Source: Prosthecobacter vanneervenii (lineage in GTDB: Bacteria > Verrucomicrobiota > Verrucomicrobiia > Verrucomicrobiales > Verrucomicrobiaceae). Taken from it: a stretch of 64,000 nt of DNA. Position numbers and translations under genes: made by a program. A model generated the notes under the pieces. The model was not told the origin of the DNA and did no database searches. It saw only the letters and a list, made by a program, of their open reading frames with translations. Below are positions 1 to 9,015 of the stretch, in pieces. The stretch covers positions 124,001 through 188,000 of the forward strand of contig NZ_JACHIG010000005.1 of the NCBI RefSeq assembly GCF_014203095.1. The letters are read 5' to 3'. Each line of letters begins with the position of its first letter. Position 1 is the stretch's first letter.

Positions 1-181
1 GGATGGAACCACAGTCACGCCACACACCAGCTCGGCTGATTTTCAAAACCTTGACTGAGTCCACTTCCAAAAGCCGACGAATGGCCGGCCTCACCTGAAT
101 CGTTCTCCAGCAATGGCGGAGGAACATCAGGGCCATCAGCAGGCCCCAAAGGAAGATCATGGCTAAGTACAATATTTTCAT
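1..181 (-). CDS. Partial small membrane protein, N-terminal part only
   Basis: Reading down from an ATG at 181, the minus strand is open to the window edge, about 60 codons. Residues 1-20 are hydrophobic (start MKILYLAMIFLWGLLMALMF) and are followed by a basic stretch, so it is a signal anchor or first membrane helix with a cytoplasmic or periplasmic tail. The start lies 13 bases after the stop of the next gene on the same strand, so the two are probably co-transcribed. The C-terminus is outside the window. I do not recognise the family. Confidence 0.5.
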   Translation of the reverse strand, partial: MKILYLAMIFLWGLLMALMFLRHCWRTIQVRPAIRRLLEVDSVKVLKISRAGVWRDCGSI

Positions 182-194
182 TTCATGCCGGAGG

Positions 195-545
195 TCAAGC
201 GAGCCCTCCCCCGTGAAAGCGGCGGAGCAGCACCTGACAGGCTGCAATGGCATGATCGCGATGAAATGATTCAGCAGCTCTGATTTCTGCGTCTTTGACC
301 GCCAGAGCCTCTGACGCCCAATGCTGACGGATTTCCCCGATGGGTAGATGGTCGGTTTCGCTATCGATACCGACGAAGCAAAGGAAGTCCGGATCGTGCT
401 CCAATGAGGACACTCGGCAGCAAAGACCAGCAAGAAGCCTTGAACCTTCAATGATGCCCAGTTCGCCACGCAACATGGCAGATGCCGCCTCAACGACTTG
501 CTGCTGAGGTGACTGTTCGGTGAAGGCTAATTCAGAGTCTTTCAT
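195..545 (-). CDS. Hypothetical protein, 116 aa
   Basis: A soluble protein of 116 residues without signal peptide or membrane helix. The N-terminal half looks helical and acidic (QQQVVEAASAMLRGELGIIEG), which resembles small conserved proteins of unknown function, but no catalytic motif is visible. It precedes the partial membrane protein by 13 bases on the same strand and is divergent from the TPR gene at 617. The function is unknown. The call rests on an ORF with plausible composition and on its operon-like placement. Confidence 0.55.
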   Translation of the reverse strand: MKDSELAFTEQSPQQQVVEAASAMLRGELGIIEGSRLLAGLCCRVSSLEHDPDFLCFVGIDSETDHLPIGEIRQHWASEALAVKDAEIRAAESFHRDHAIAACQVLLRRFHGGGLA

Positions 546-616
546 GGCAAGCCAGCAGGTTAAGAATGCAGTTTAATACCATTGACCAAGAACCGTCCGC
601 CAGCATAAAAAAGCGC

Positions 617-1627
617 ATGAAAAACGACGCCAGAACATTGCTATTGGCTGCAGCACTGGCACTTTCGCCCACAGCTGCCACGGCATGCCTTTGGGACAGC
701 GACACACTGGCCGCAGAAAGCGCCCGGTTCCCCGGCATCTCTCAGCTCATCACCGGAGCTTTCCCTCGTCATTCGCAGGAGTTCTATGAATGGCGGCGAA
801 AAACTTGCGAGCAACAGCTGGCCAAAAACCCGGCCCTTATTGCCTTGTATGACGATCTCTCCGTAGCGCAGCACAAGCTCGGCGATCACAAGGCAGCCAT
901 TGCCACAATGCTGGCCAAGGAAAAGCTCAAGCCCGGTGTGTATGAGACCTATTCGAACCTGGGCACCTTTTACATCTACACCGGTGAACTCGAAGAAGCC
1001 ATCAAATGGATCAGCAAGGCGCTGGCCATCAATCCCAACGCGCACTTTGGGAGGGAGAAATATCAAAAGTGGCTGGTCGAATGGCAGATCGACCTTAAAA
1101 AACCCAGGGGAGAAAATGACAGCCAACCCCAACCAAGATTATCACCACACAACACGTTGATGGGCTTTGCTCGGTTCGTGGCCAGCAAAGAATCCGGCAT
1201 GGACACCATGTCTTATGACTCCGACCTCGCGCTTTCTCCTGAGCAGGCGCTGGCCGCCATACGTGGTGTCTCAGGCATGATGCGGTTTGCAGATTTTGAC
1301 AACCCGCTGCTGCAGGAAGCCATGGGAGATTTGCTTCTCGTAGGAGAACTGAAAAGAAATGCAGCGCAGCTAGCCTCGATTTGCTACATGCAGGCAGCTC
1401 AGCAGTCGACTGATGATGAGAAGAAGGCTGCCATGCAGGCCAAATGCAAGATGGCAGGCCGATTTACACCCGACTTCAGCATGGATTTAGTAAAAAGTCA
1501 GCTTCTGTACGGACTCAAGGAGGGCAATTCCTACTTTCAAACGATTCGGGAAGACGAAATGAACTGGATCGCCGCTGGTCTGGACGCCAGCGCCGAATTC
1601 CAAAAGAAGTATCTGGCGGCCCGCTGA
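617..1627 (+). CDS. Secreted TPR-repeat protein
   Basis: 336 aa from the ATG at 617. That start is preferred over an in-frame ATG at 566 because it gives a clean signal peptide (MKNDARTLLLAAALALSPTAATA, cut before CLWDSD). The mature protein carries at least two TPR-like helix pairs in its first half, including the segments around YDDLSVAQHKLGDHKAAIA and YSNLGTFYIYTGELEEAIKW followed by ALAINPNA, which is typical TPR spacing. The C-terminal half is helical and of unknown family. It probably works in the periplasm or at the cell surface as a protein-interaction module. No partner is evident from the neighbours. A short hairpin with a T-run overlaps its stop codon. Confidence 0.7.
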   Translation: MKNDARTLLLAAALALSPTAATACLWDSDTLAAESARFPGISQLITGAFPRHSQEFYEWRRKTCEQQLAKNPALIALYDDLSVAQHKLGDHKAAIATMLAKEKLKPGVYETYSNLGTFYIYTGELEEAIKWISKALAINPNAHFGREKYQKWLVEWQIDLKKPRGENDSQPQPRLSPHNTLMGFARFVASKESGMDTMSYDSDLALSPEQALAAIRGVSGMMRFADFDNPLLQEAMGDLLLVGELKRNAAQLASICYMQAAQQSTDDEKKAAMQAKCKMAGRFTPDFSMDLVKSQLLYGLKEGNSYFQTIREDEMNWIAAGLDASAEFQKKYLAAR

Positions 1628-1639
1628 GCCAGTTTTTTT
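1613..1639 (+). terminator. Possible intrinsic terminator of the TPR gene
   Basis: CTGGC (1613-1617) pairs with GCCAG (1628-1632) across a 10-base loop, and seven T residues follow immediately (1633-1639). The stem is short (5 bp) and overlaps the stop codon of the TPR gene. The position and the T-run fit a Rho-independent terminator that separates this gene from trpA. Confidence 0.4.
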
Positions 1640-1701
1640 GGATTCTGGAGCCCATTCCGCCAGTCGACAGCGAGGGGATTGCATGCTAAACACCCCGCCC
1701 C

Positions 1702-2514
1702 ATGTCTGCCACCACCAACCGTCTTGACGCCCGTTTTGCCCAGCTTCGTGCCCAGAAGAAGAAGGCTTTCGTTGCCTATGTCTGCGCCGGGGACCCCACG
1801 CTGGAGGGTACGATCGACATCGTGCTGGGCCTGGAGCGTGCCGGGGCGGATGTGGTGGAGCTGGGCGTGCCCTTCTCTGACCCTCTGGCAGACGGAGTGG
1901 TAAACCAGATGGCGGCGGACCGCGCGCTGAAGGCCGGTGCCACCACGCCGAAGGTGCTGGAGATGATCCGCCAGCTGCGCACGAAGTCGCAGATCCCGCT
2001 GGTGCTCTTCACCTACCTGAACCCCGTCTATGCCTACGGCTATGAGCGCTTTCACATCGATGCCGCTGCTGCCGGAGCCGATGGCGTGCTCGTTCTGGAC
2101 CTGCCGCCGGATGAGGCCGCGCAAAATGCCGAGCTGAAGCCCTCCCCGGAGCTGCGCCACATCCAGCTCATCGCCCCCACCTCCCCGGCGGACCGCATCG
2201 CCAGCATAGCCAAATCGGCCGAGGGCTTTGTCTATTACGTCAGCCGCCTCGGTGTGACCGGCGCGCAGGCGGAGGTCGCCACGGGCATCGCCGAGCAGGT
2301 GGCGGTGATCAAGGCGGCCACCGATGTGCCGGTGTGCGTGGGCTTTGGCGTGTCGAACCCCGCCCAGGCCGCCGAGATCGCCAGCAAAGCCGACGGCGTC
2401 GTGGTGGGCAGCGCCATCGTAAAACTCATTGAGCAGAACGGCACCGCGCCCGACTGCGCCGCCAAGGTGGAAGCCTTCGTCAAACCGCTGGTGGATGCCG
2501 TCCACGCGCTCTGA
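1702..2514 (+). CDS. trpA: Tryptophan synthase alpha subunit
   Basis: 270 aa, the normal TrpA length. It cleaves indole-3-glycerol phosphate to indole and glyceraldehyde 3-phosphate, and indole passes to the beta subunit in the last step of tryptophan synthesis. The catalytic Glu and Asp lie in the motifs VVELGVPFSDPLADG (E53 and D64). The phosphate-binding and loop region is seen in YYVSRLGVTGA and GFGVSNPAQ. The usual PTIQ after the SDPLADG motif is VVNQ here, a change seen in some non-proteobacterial TrpA. No trpB is next to it; dapF follows after 42 bases. Confidence 0.93.
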   Translation: MSATTNRLDARFAQLRAQKKKAFVAYVCAGDPTLEGTIDIVLGLERAGADVVELGVPFSDPLADGVVNQMAADRALKAGATTPKVLEMIRQLRTKSQIPLVLFTYLNPVYAYGYERFHIDAAAAGADGVLVLDLPPDEAAQNAELKPSPELRHIQLIAPTSPADRIASIAKSAEGFVYYVSRLGVTGAQAEVATGIAEQVAVIKAATDVPVCVGFGVSNPAQAAEIASKADGVVVGSAIVKLIEQNGTAPDCAAKVEAFVKPLVDAVHAL

Positions 2515-2556
2515 CCGTCTTGATTCCTTGCCCCTTTTTTTGACCACTTTTCTCTT

Positions 2557-3369
2557 ATGACTCTGAACTTCACCAAAATGAACGGCGCCGGCAATGACTT
2601 CGTCATGCTGGACAATCGCGATCTTTCCATCTCCCTGACCAAGGAGCAGATCGAGAAGCTGTGCGATCGCCATCGCGGCATCGGTGCCGATGGCCTGCTC
2701 TGCGTGGAGCCCGCCACGGCGGACGGCGACTTCAAAATGCGCTACTACAATGCCGACGGCGGCGAGGCCGAGATGTGCGGCAACGGTGCGCGCTGCTTTG
2801 GCCGTTTTGTAAACCACCTGCATGGCGACAAGCTCACGAAGATCCGCTTTGAGACCCTGGCCGGCATCATCTCCGCCGAGTTTGAGGGCAGTCAGGTGCG
2901 CATCAACATGAGCACCCCGCACAACCTCAAGCTGTCCAACCACCTCGAAGTGGCTGGCGCCGGGCTGACCGTGCACAGCGTGAACACCGGCGTGCCCCAC
3001 GCCGTGGTGATGGTGGACGACCTGGAGACCGTGCCCGTGCGCGAGTGGGGTGCTGCCCTGCGCTACCATGAAGCCTTCAAGCCCAAAGGTACCAACGCCA
3101 ACTTCTCCAAAGTCGTGGCCCCCGGCAGCATCGCCATCCGCACGTATGAGCGCGGTGTGGAGGATGAGACCCTGGCCTGCGGCACCGGCATGGTGGCCTG
3201 CGCCCTGATCTACCACGAGCTGACCGGCGAGCCCGGCCCCATCAGCGTGCTGGTGAAAGGCGGCGACACCCTCAAGGTGGGCTTCGAAGAGCCCAACAAG
3301 AGCGAATACACCAATGTGACGCTCTTTGGACCCGCAGATTTCGTTTTCCAAGGCACAGTTCAACTCTAA
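2557..3369 (+). CDS. dapF: Diaminopimelate epimerase
   Basis: 270 aa. It converts LL- to meso-diaminopimelate without a cofactor, for lysine and peptidoglycan synthesis. The two active-site cysteines are visible: C74 in MCGNGARC and C208 in ETLACGTGM. The start motif MTLNFTKMNGAGNDFV is typical. It lies between trpA and dapA on the same strand with gaps of 42 and 28 bases, so trpA-dapF-dapA probably forms one transcript, with two consecutive lysine-pathway enzymes together. Confidence 0.95.
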   Translation: MTLNFTKMNGAGNDFVMLDNRDLSISLTKEQIEKLCDRHRGIGADGLLCVEPATADGDFKMRYYNADGGEAEMCGNGARCFGRFVNHLHGDKLTKIRFETLAGIISAEFEGSQVRINMSTPHNLKLSNHLEVAGAGLTVHSVNTGVPHAVVMVDDLETVPVREWGAALRYHEAFKPKGTNANFSKVVAPGSIAIRTYERGVEDETLACGTGMVACALIYHELTGEPGPISVLVKGGDTLKVGFEEPNKSEYTNVTLFGPADFVFQGTVQL

Positions 3370-3397
3370 GGTATACGCCCTTTCCCTCTACCGCCCC

Positions 3398-4279
3398 ATG
3401 TTCGCAGGAACCCACACCGCCATCGTCACCCCTTTTCGCAACGGCCAGATTGACGAAGCCGCGCTCAAATCGCTGATCGACTTTCAGTTCGACAACGGTG
3501 TCACGGGCGTTGTGCCCTGCGGCACCACGGGCGAGTCTCCCACGCTGGATCATGAAGAGCACTCCCGTGTGGTTAAGCTGACTGTTGAGTTTGCCAAAGG
3601 CCGCGGCGTGGTCATGGCGGGCACAGGATCGAATTCCACCCGCGAGGCCATCGAGCTGACACAGGAGGCGGAAGCCGCAGGTGCCACGGCGTCCCTGCAG
3701 GTGGCTCCCTATTATAACAAGCCCACCCCTGAGGGGCTGTATCAGCATTTCAAGGCCATCGCCGACAACACCAAGCTCCCGCTCATGCTCTACAGCATCC
3801 CCGGGCGCTGCGGCATTGAGATCGGCCTGGATGTGCTTGTGCGCCTCGCAGAAAGCTGCCCGAACATCCGCTCCATCAAGGAAGCTGGTGGCAACCCCGA
3901 GCGCGTGAGCCAGATGAAGCAGCTGCTGCCGGCAGACTTTGAGATCATGTCTGGCGACGACGGCCTGACCCTGCCCTTCATGTCTGTGGGCGGCGTGGGC
4001 ATTGTCAGCGTGGCTTCCAACCTGATTCCAAAGCCGATCAGCGAGATGGTGCAGCTGGCCCTCAAAGGCGACTACGCCAGTGCGCTGAAGATCCACACCA
4101 AGTATTACCCGCTCTTTGCCGCCTTCCTGAAGCTGGCCACCAACCCCATCCCGATCAAAACGGCCATGGCCCTCGCCGGCCACTGCACTGACGAGCTGCG
4201 CCTGCCGCTCGTGGGCATGGAGAAGGAGAAAGTCGCCGAGCTGACCGCCACGCTGAAGAAGCTGGGCATCATTGGGTAA
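3398..4279 (+). CDS. dapA: 4-hydroxy-tetrahydrodipicolinate synthase
   Basis: 293 aa from the ATG at 3398 (MFAGTHTAIVTPF). An upstream in-frame ATG at 3326 would overlap dapF and add a non-family tail. It condenses pyruvate with aspartate semialdehyde, the first committed step of the diaminopimelate pathway. The Schiff-base lysine is K161 (SIKEAGG), the catalytic tyrosine is Y132 (LYSIPGR), and the GTTGESPTL motif at 42-50 binds pyruvate. It is the last gene of the trpA-dapF-dapA run and is followed by a palindromic repeat element that may end the transcript. Confidence 0.95.
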   Translation: MFAGTHTAIVTPFRNGQIDEAALKSLIDFQFDNGVTGVVPCGTTGESPTLDHEEHSRVVKLTVEFAKGRGVVMAGTGSNSTREAIELTQEAEAAGATASLQVAPYYNKPTPEGLYQHFKAIADNTKLPLMLYSIPGRCGIEIGLDVLVRLAESCPNIRSIKEAGGNPERVSQMKQLLPADFEIMSGDDGLTLPFMSVGGVGIVSVASNLIPKPISEMVQLALKGDYASALKIHTKYYPLFAAFLKLATNPIPIKTAMALAGHCTDELRLPLVGMEKEKVAELTATLKKLGIIG

Positions 4280-4305
4280 GGCATTGCCGGGCGCAGCCAG
4301 CTTGC

Positions 4306-4506
4306 ATAGTGGTCCGCACAACGCGAAGCCAGCCGAAGGCAATCCTCTGTGCGGTTCGGGCTACCCAGAATCAATTTCCACCCAAACTTCCGCGTACCAG
4401 TTCCAGCCGCACGGCGTGCTCTAAAGTGGAATGCTGGATTCTGCGCTGCGTGGTTTGTGAAAAAATGGAGCCTGCGTGCCGCACAGAGGACTGTGCGGAC
4501 CACTAT
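4306..4506. repeat. REPIN-like inverted pair of a palindromic repeat (family 2)
   Basis: ATAGTGGTCCGCACA at 4306-4320 is repeated exactly in inverse orientation at 4492-4506. Each end is itself a hairpin. The right copy (read on the minus strand) is CCGCACAG-tcct-CTGTGCGG. The left copy has the same outer arms, but 22 bases (4321-4342) sit between CCGCACA and TCCTCTGTGCGG. The unit fills most of the 238 bases between dapA and the HD pseudogene. The palindrome sequence differs from the GTAG/CGGGCA family found elsewhere in the window. No gene is visible inside. Confidence 0.7.
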
Positions 4507-4517
4507 CAATATCTGCT

Positions 4518-5036
4518 TCAGCCCGCATCGCCCAGATACGGCTCCGCCAGGTGCAGCCAGGGGTGGATGACGCCGTGATCGGCGATCTCCTTGCCGAAGG
4601 CAGTGCTCATAAACCGTGCGTTCGGGATCATGCCCACACGCCCGAGGTCCAGCCTGTCGGCATCCCAGCAGGTGCCGATGGTGGGATCTTCATGGTGCTC
4701 GCCCTCGGTGTGCCAGATGCAGGCGTGGCGAAGAAGCGCGTGGTCTTAGTCTGAGAGATCAAAGAGATGGCCGCGAAAGGTGTCGGCAAAATCTGCGCCC
4801 CGCTCTCCATGCCCTGGGTCCCAGCCTTCGTTTTCGCGCCGGCTGTCGTGAAACAAGGCAAACAAGCGCACCACATGGACCTTGGCTCCCGTCCGCGCAG
4901 CCAGGATGCAGCCGTTGCGCTCCACGCGCCGCCAGTGGTCCGGTCCGTGTGCTGAATAGGGATCGCGATGGTGCGGAGCTTGCGTTACAGCGAGCCAGAG
5001 GCGGCGAAAATCGATGGAGTGTTGCTTGGTTGTCAT
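4518..5036 (-). pseudogene. HD-domain protein interrupted by an in-frame TAA
   Basis: From the ATG at 5036 the frame encodes an HD-superfamily metal-dependent hydrolase-like protein: HGPDHWRRV around residues 30-38 and the FHDSRRENEG motif with H63-D64. Codon 97 is TAA (4746-4748). After it the same frame continues for 75 sensible codons (DHALLRHACIWHTEGEH, then CWDADRLDLGRVGMIPN) to a TGA at 4518. The post-stop part has the late Asp/His-rich features expected of this family, so one base change appears to have split a 172-codon gene. Alternatives are a sequencing error or readthrough. It was probably a cytoplasmic phosphohydrolase of unknown substrate. Confidence 0.75.
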
Positions 5037-5139
5037 GGCTTCTACCGGGCGCTGTATCGCTGAGTTGAGCAGCGGCGTGGCATTTTCAAGTATTCGCAGA
5101 TGATTAGCATCTCGCAGGCATGTGTCAGTCACCGCCATG

Positions 5140-5700
5140 TCACTGCCTGAAGGAAGAGTATGACAGCACCAGCCGCACGACCCAGGCACCGAGGATCACC
5201 ACCAGCAGAAGCGTCAAGACTATCGTGGTGGACGAGGTGCGTTGTTTCACATGAGGTGTCAGATTCACGAGCAACTGATACTGCGGAGACATCACCGTGC
5301 GCCCCTTTGCAGAAAGCATCAGCCACAAGACATAGCCATTGAGCAGCGGTCCCACGATGGTGAAAAAGGAAATGACTCCCAGGAGGCCGGAAATGACAGC
5401 CATCGGAACTCGCACCCATGGGGACAGCCGCCTCAGCCCCGCCCCCAGAATCAGAGCGCCCACTGAAATCAAGAGGGCAAAGAACCAGGCAGAAGGCCCT
5501 CGTCTCATCATCCCCTCTCCTATGGCCTGGAAGAGCGGGATAAGCATGAGCCCGCCAAACAGCCCATAGAGCAGCCCCACGCCTTTGATCTCGGCCTCGT
5601 ACCAGAGGTGTGCCCGCCGGACAGACTCCGGAGATGTCTCATCCACCATCTGCTGCGACTGCGGCGGTGCATAGGGATTGAATGCTGAGTCTTGACTCAC
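5140..5700 (-). CDS. Multi-pass membrane protein with NPYAPPQS N-terminus
   Basis: 186 aa. It begins MSQDSAFNPYAPPQS, a short motif seen at the N-terminus of many small membrane proteins of Planctomycetes and Verrucomicrobia. Four or five hydrophobic segments follow (around residues 41-60, 71-88, 96-115, 118-130 and 158-180). A conserved GLRRLSPWVRVP loop and a YQLLVNLTPHVKQRTS segment precede the last helix. The gene at 25461 has the same layout (GLRRLQSWARVP, YQRIVAATPHVKRKTS), so the two are paralogues. The function is unknown. Confidence 0.75.
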   Translation of the reverse strand: MSQDSAFNPYAPPQSQQMVDETSPESVRRAHLWYEAEIKGVGLLYGLFGGLMLIPLFQAIGEGMMRRGPSAWFFALLISVGALILGAGLRRLSPWVRVPMAVISGLLGVISFFTIVGPLLNGYVLWLMLSAKGRTVMSPQYQLLVNLTPHVKQRTSSTTIVLTLLLVVILGAWVVRLVLSYSSFRQ

Positions 5701-5797
5701 GGAGCCACTCTACCCGAACACCCGCAGCGTGCACCAGCCCCAAATGCCGCATTGTTGCAGGCTGGACATGCGGCGGCAGATGCGCATCAATACAGAC

Positions 5798-6418
5798 ATG
5801 TTGTCACTACGCCATCTGTGCCTCGCCGCTTTGCTGCTGGGCTTGTCCAGCTGCAGCTACCTTGCTTCCAAATATGCTGCCGCGAAGCTGAGATCGCAGA
5901 AGTCGGCTTTGGATAAGAGCATCCGTGAGGCCAAGGTGATCGGCGTCATCGAGATGGTGAACCCGGAACAAAACTACGTGCTGATCAATTGTGAGCAGCA
6001 GCTGGACATCCCGGCCGGGACAGAGATCATTTCCCAAGGTGTCAACGGCACCAACGGCAAGCTCAAGGTGACTCCTGAGCGCAAGGGCAACTACATCACG
6101 GCAGACATCGTGGAAGGCACCCCGCAGCTGCGCGATCTGGTGGTTTACAAAGTGGACTCCAGCAACGTGGCCACTCAGCAGGCAGCGCCGGCGGCCACCG
6201 GCCCCGCAGCTCCCCTGACGCCCATCATGCAGGCCGATGTGATCCCGCCGCTGAACGCCCCCTTTCAGCCCATGGCTCCAGTGCAGCCCTCTGCGCAGCC
6301 GCAGATGCCACCTCTGCGCCAGATGCCACCCGTCCCCGCCCAGGCACCTGCAGCCCCGCCTCAGCAGCCTGAGGAACCTGCCGCCGACCTGAGCAAACTG
6401 CCGCCTGTGATCCGATGA
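5798..6418 (+). CDS. Proline-rich lipoprotein
   Basis: 206 aa from the ATG at 5798, chosen because it gives a lipoprotein signal ([19 protein letters not shown]) with a lipobox LSSC. The ATG at 5780 is an alternative. The first half of the mature protein ([20 protein letters not shown]) looks like a small beta-rich domain. The C-terminal 75 residues are a Pro/Ala/Gln-rich tail. Its stop overlaps the start of moeA (ATGA at 6415-6418), so the two are translationally coupled. It is probably anchored to the outer or inner membrane facing the periplasm. The role is unknown and a link to molybdenum metabolism is not evident. Confidence 0.7.
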   Translation: MLSLRHLCLAALLLGLSSCSYLASKYAAAKLRSQKSALDKSIREAKVIGVIEMVNPEQNYVLINCEQQLDIPAGTEIISQGVNGTNGKLKVTPERKGNYITADIVEGTPQLRDLVVYKVDSSNVATQQAAPAATGPAAPLTPIMQADVIPPLNAPFQPMAPVQPSAQPQMPPLRQMPPVPAQAPAAPPQQPEEPAADLSKLPPVIR

Positions 6419-7602
6419 TCTCTGAGAGCGAGGCACGCGCACGAGTTCTGGCTGCGGTGGCACCGCTGCCGCCACGCAGCAGCACACTGCTGGAGGCACT
6501 GGGCTGCTACGCGGCGCAGGATGCCATGGCCACCGTGCCCATTCCGGCTTTCGATCAGTCCGCCATGGATGGCTATGCCATCCTTGCCGCTGAGAGTGCC
6601 ACAGCCCAGCCACTGCGCGTCGCCGGAGAGCAGGCCGCAGGTCTGGATGCCGGGCTGCATCTGCAAAGCGGCTGCGCCATCCGCATTTTTACCGGGGCGC
6701 CCATTCCAGCCGGGGCCGATGCCGTCATCATGCAGGAGGATGTGCGGCGCGAGGGCGACACCATCGTGTGCACCGATCCCGTCGTGCCAGGAGAAAACAT
6801 CCGGCGCGCCGGAGAGGATCTGTGCCGTGGGCAGTTTGTGCTGCGCCGTGGAGAGCAGCTCACACCGGGACGCGTGGCGCTGCTGGCATCTCAGGGGCTG
6901 GCGCAGATCTCCACGCATGCGCTGCCGCGCGTGGCCGTGCTCAGCACCGGAGACGAGCTGGTACCGCCGGGCGCAGGCCCGTTGAAGGCCGGACAGATTT
7001 ACAACACCAACGGCCCCATGCTCTGCGGCATGCTGGCGCAGCTCGGCATACCTGGCAGCACGCAGGTGCACTGCCGCGATGATTTGCAGGCCACCATCGA
7101 AACTCTGCGCAGCCTGCTGAGCACGCATGATGTGGTGCTCATCAGCGGCGGCGTGTCGGTGGGAGATCATGATCAGATCAAGCCCGCCCTGAAAGAGCTC
7201 GGCATCGAGCCCGGGCTCTGGCGTGTGAAGGTGAAGCCCGGCAAGCCCTTCCTCTTTGCCCGCAGTGCGCAGTCCCATATCTTTGGCCTGCCGGGAAATC
7301 CGGTGTCCTCCTTTGTCACCTTCCAGCTCTTTGTGCGTCCGGCCCTGCTGCGCCTGATGGGTGCTGCGGAGAGCCTGATCCAGCCACGTGTTATTCCTGC
7401 GAAAGCCGGAGCCGCTTTGACCAATCCCGGCGACCGCCCGCACTACCTGCGTGGCGTGCTGGCAGGCGGGCAGTTCATGCCCTTCGGCCTGCAGCAGAGC
7501 CATGCGCTGCTCTCCCTCAGCCGGTCCAATGCCCTGCTGCGGCTGGAGGCTGGTCAGGAGTTGCAGGCGGGAGAAGCAGCAGATGTGTGGCTGCTGGATT
7601 GA
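6415..7602 (+). CDS. moeA: Molybdopterin molybdenumtransferase
   Basis: 395 aa, the usual MoeA length. It inserts molybdate into adenylated molybdopterin to form the molybdenum cofactor. Family landmarks are [11 protein letters not shown] (N-terminal domain), [47 protein letters not shown] and KPGKPFLFA with [10 protein letters not shown] in the catalytic domain. It starts inside the stop of the upstream lipoprotein gene. No other cofactor gene (moaA-E, mogA) is adjacent. Confidence 0.95.
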   Translation: MISESEARARVLAAVAPLPPRSSTLLEALGCYAAQDAMATVPIPAFDQSAMDGYAILAAESATAQPLRVAGEQAAGLDAGLHLQSGCAIRIFTGAPIPAGADAVIMQEDVRREGDTIVCTDPVVPGENIRRAGEDLCRGQFVLRRGEQLTPGRVALLASQGLAQISTHALPRVAVLSTGDELVPPGAGPLKAGQIYNTNGPMLCGMLAQLGIPGSTQVHCRDDLQATIETLRSLLSTHDVVLISGGVSVGDHDQIKPALKELGIEPGLWRVKVKPGKPFLFARSAQSHIFGLPGNPVSSFVTFQLFVRPALLRLMGAAESLIQPRVIPAKAGAALTNPGDRPHYLRGVLAGGQFMPFGLQQSHALLSLSRSNALLRLEAGQELQAGEAADVWLLD

Positions 7603-7658
7603 TTCATTGAGTGAGAGGTTGCGCGCACCCCGCCGCCATCCATGCTGGCGCTTCACTC

Positions 7659-8261
7659 ATGGAACACGTCCTCGTCATCACCCGCGCGCTTTTTGATCAA
7701 CTCGGCAGCTTCCAGGGCTTTCAGCCCGATGCCCCACGCTACCTGCATGCCATGCTGGCCCCCGGGGCCAATCACTTCATGGAGCGCCCGGCCGCTGAGA
7801 AGGACCCCACGCACAAGCAGCTCATCCCCTACGCCATCTTTCACCACGCTGGCAGCTACCTGAGCTACACACGCGGCGGCAGCTCCGGAGAGAAGCGACT
7901 CGTGGCCAAACGCTCCATCGGCATCGGCGGCCACATCAATCCCGTGGATGCAGGCCAGGATGAGCTGGGAGAAACCATGTACTACAACGGCGTGGAGCGC
8001 GAGATGGCCGAGGAGCTCGTCATCGGCGGCACGCACACGCAGAAGGTCATCGGCCTGATCAATGACGACGCGACAGAAGTCGGCAGCGTGCATCTGGGCG
8101 TGGTGCATTTCTTTGACCTCAGCAGCTCTGATGTGAAGTCCAATGAAGACGCCATCCAGGACCTGCGCTTTCACACGCTGGAGGAGCTGCATGCCATGCG
8201 CGATCAGCTGGAGACGTGGTCGCAGATTTGTGTCGATCACCTCTGGAGCGTTCAAAAATAA
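7659..8261 (+). CDS. Nudix-like hydrolase
   Basis: 200 aa from the ATG at 7659; an in-frame start at 7611 adds a short non-conserved tail. A Nudix-type box is readable at about residues 90-121: GGHINPVDAG, then GVEREMAEELV with R114, E115, E118 and E119 in the REx2EE pattern. The box is longer than standard because about ten extra residues lie between the glycines and the helix. The substrate is unknown; a nucleoside diphosphate derivative is the family norm. There is no signal peptide, so it is cytoplasmic. It lies between moeA and an ECF sigma gene on the same strand. Confidence 0.75.
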   Translation: MEHVLVITRALFDQLGSFQGFQPDAPRYLHAMLAPGANHFMERPAAEKDPTHKQLIPYAIFHHAGSYLSYTRGGSSGEKRLVAKRSIGIGGHINPVDAGQDELGETMYYNGVEREMAEELVIGGTHTQKVIGLINDDATEVGSVHLGVVHFFDLSSSDVKSNEDAIQDLRFHTLEELHAMRDQLETWSQICVDHLWSVQK

Positions 8262-8325
8262 TTGAATTTTACACCTTGGGAAGAAATGCTTGTCTCCTGA
8301 TGGAACGAATGTTTCTCTTACCTAA

Positions 8326-8970
8326 ATGGAAGATTCATCCCTCAGCGCCGAAGCGGCTCCCGCCGCATCGCTGAACCAACCACCAGCCGGCAGCAGCTCT
8401 GCAGAAGACCGTGCCCTGGTGGACAGAGCTCAGGCGGGCGACACACGTGCCTTTGATGATCTGGTGCGCAAGTACACGCCCAAGCTCTATGGTCTGATCT
8501 ATAACATGACCTCCAACCGCGAGGACACTGCCGACCTGCTGCAGGATGTGTTTGCCAAAGCCTACCGCTCCATCAAGCGCTTCATGGGCAAGTCATCTTT
8601 CTACACATGGATCTACTCCATCGCGGTGAACATGACGCTGAACTTTTTAAAGAAGCGTGGCCGTCATCACAAGGTGAGTCTTGACGATGTAGATACAGGC
8701 ATTGAGAACGATCCGGAATTTATCCGCGTGACCACGGCCAATTCTGGTACCTTACGAGAGGTGGGCATCCATGAGCTGCAAAAAAGGTTGAACGCAGCCA
8801 TGATGAAGCTGTCAGAAGACCATCGCACGGTGGTGACCTTGTACGATGTGCAAGGTCTCCAGCATGCCGAAATCAGCAAGGTGCTCGGAGTCTCGGAAGG
8901 GACTGTCAGATCACGATTGTTTTACGCACATCGCCTGCTCCAGACCTACCTCGAAGACTTTGTCAAATAA
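8326..8970 (+). CDS. RNA polymerase ECF sigma factor
   Basis: 214 aa. Region 2 (about residues 43-112) has the core-binding and -10 recognition pattern, with FDDLVRKYTPKLYGLIYNM, DTADLLQDVF and SSFYTWIYSIAVN. Region 4 (about 152-208) has the helix-turn-helix AEISKVLGVSEGTVRSRL. Region 3 is absent, as expected for ECF (group 4) factors. A 24-residue Ala/Pro/Ser-rich N-terminus precedes region 2. The downstream gene encodes a single-pass membrane protein that may be its anti-sigma partner. A weak sigma70-like promoter (TTGAAT at 8262, AATGCT at 8285) lies upstream. Confidence 0.9.
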   Translation: MEDSSLSAEAAPAASLNQPPAGSSSAEDRALVDRAQAGDTRAFDDLVRKYTPKLYGLIYNMTSNREDTADLLQDVFAKAYRSIKRFMGKSSFYTWIYSIAVNMTLNFLKKRGRHHKVSLDDVDTGIENDPEFIRVTTANSGTLREVGIHELQKRLNAAMMKLSEDHRTVVTLYDVQGLQHAEISKVLGVSEGTVRSRLFYAHRLLQTYLEDFVK

Positions 8971-9015
8971 CGCACCTTGAAACACGACAGTAGAAACAAC
9001 AATCCACAGCACGCC

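Noticed and set aside
1537-3363. A 608-codon minus frame opposite trpA and dapF
   Set aside because: It is a shadow of two conserved enzymes, with a low-complexity His/Gly/Ala-rich product.
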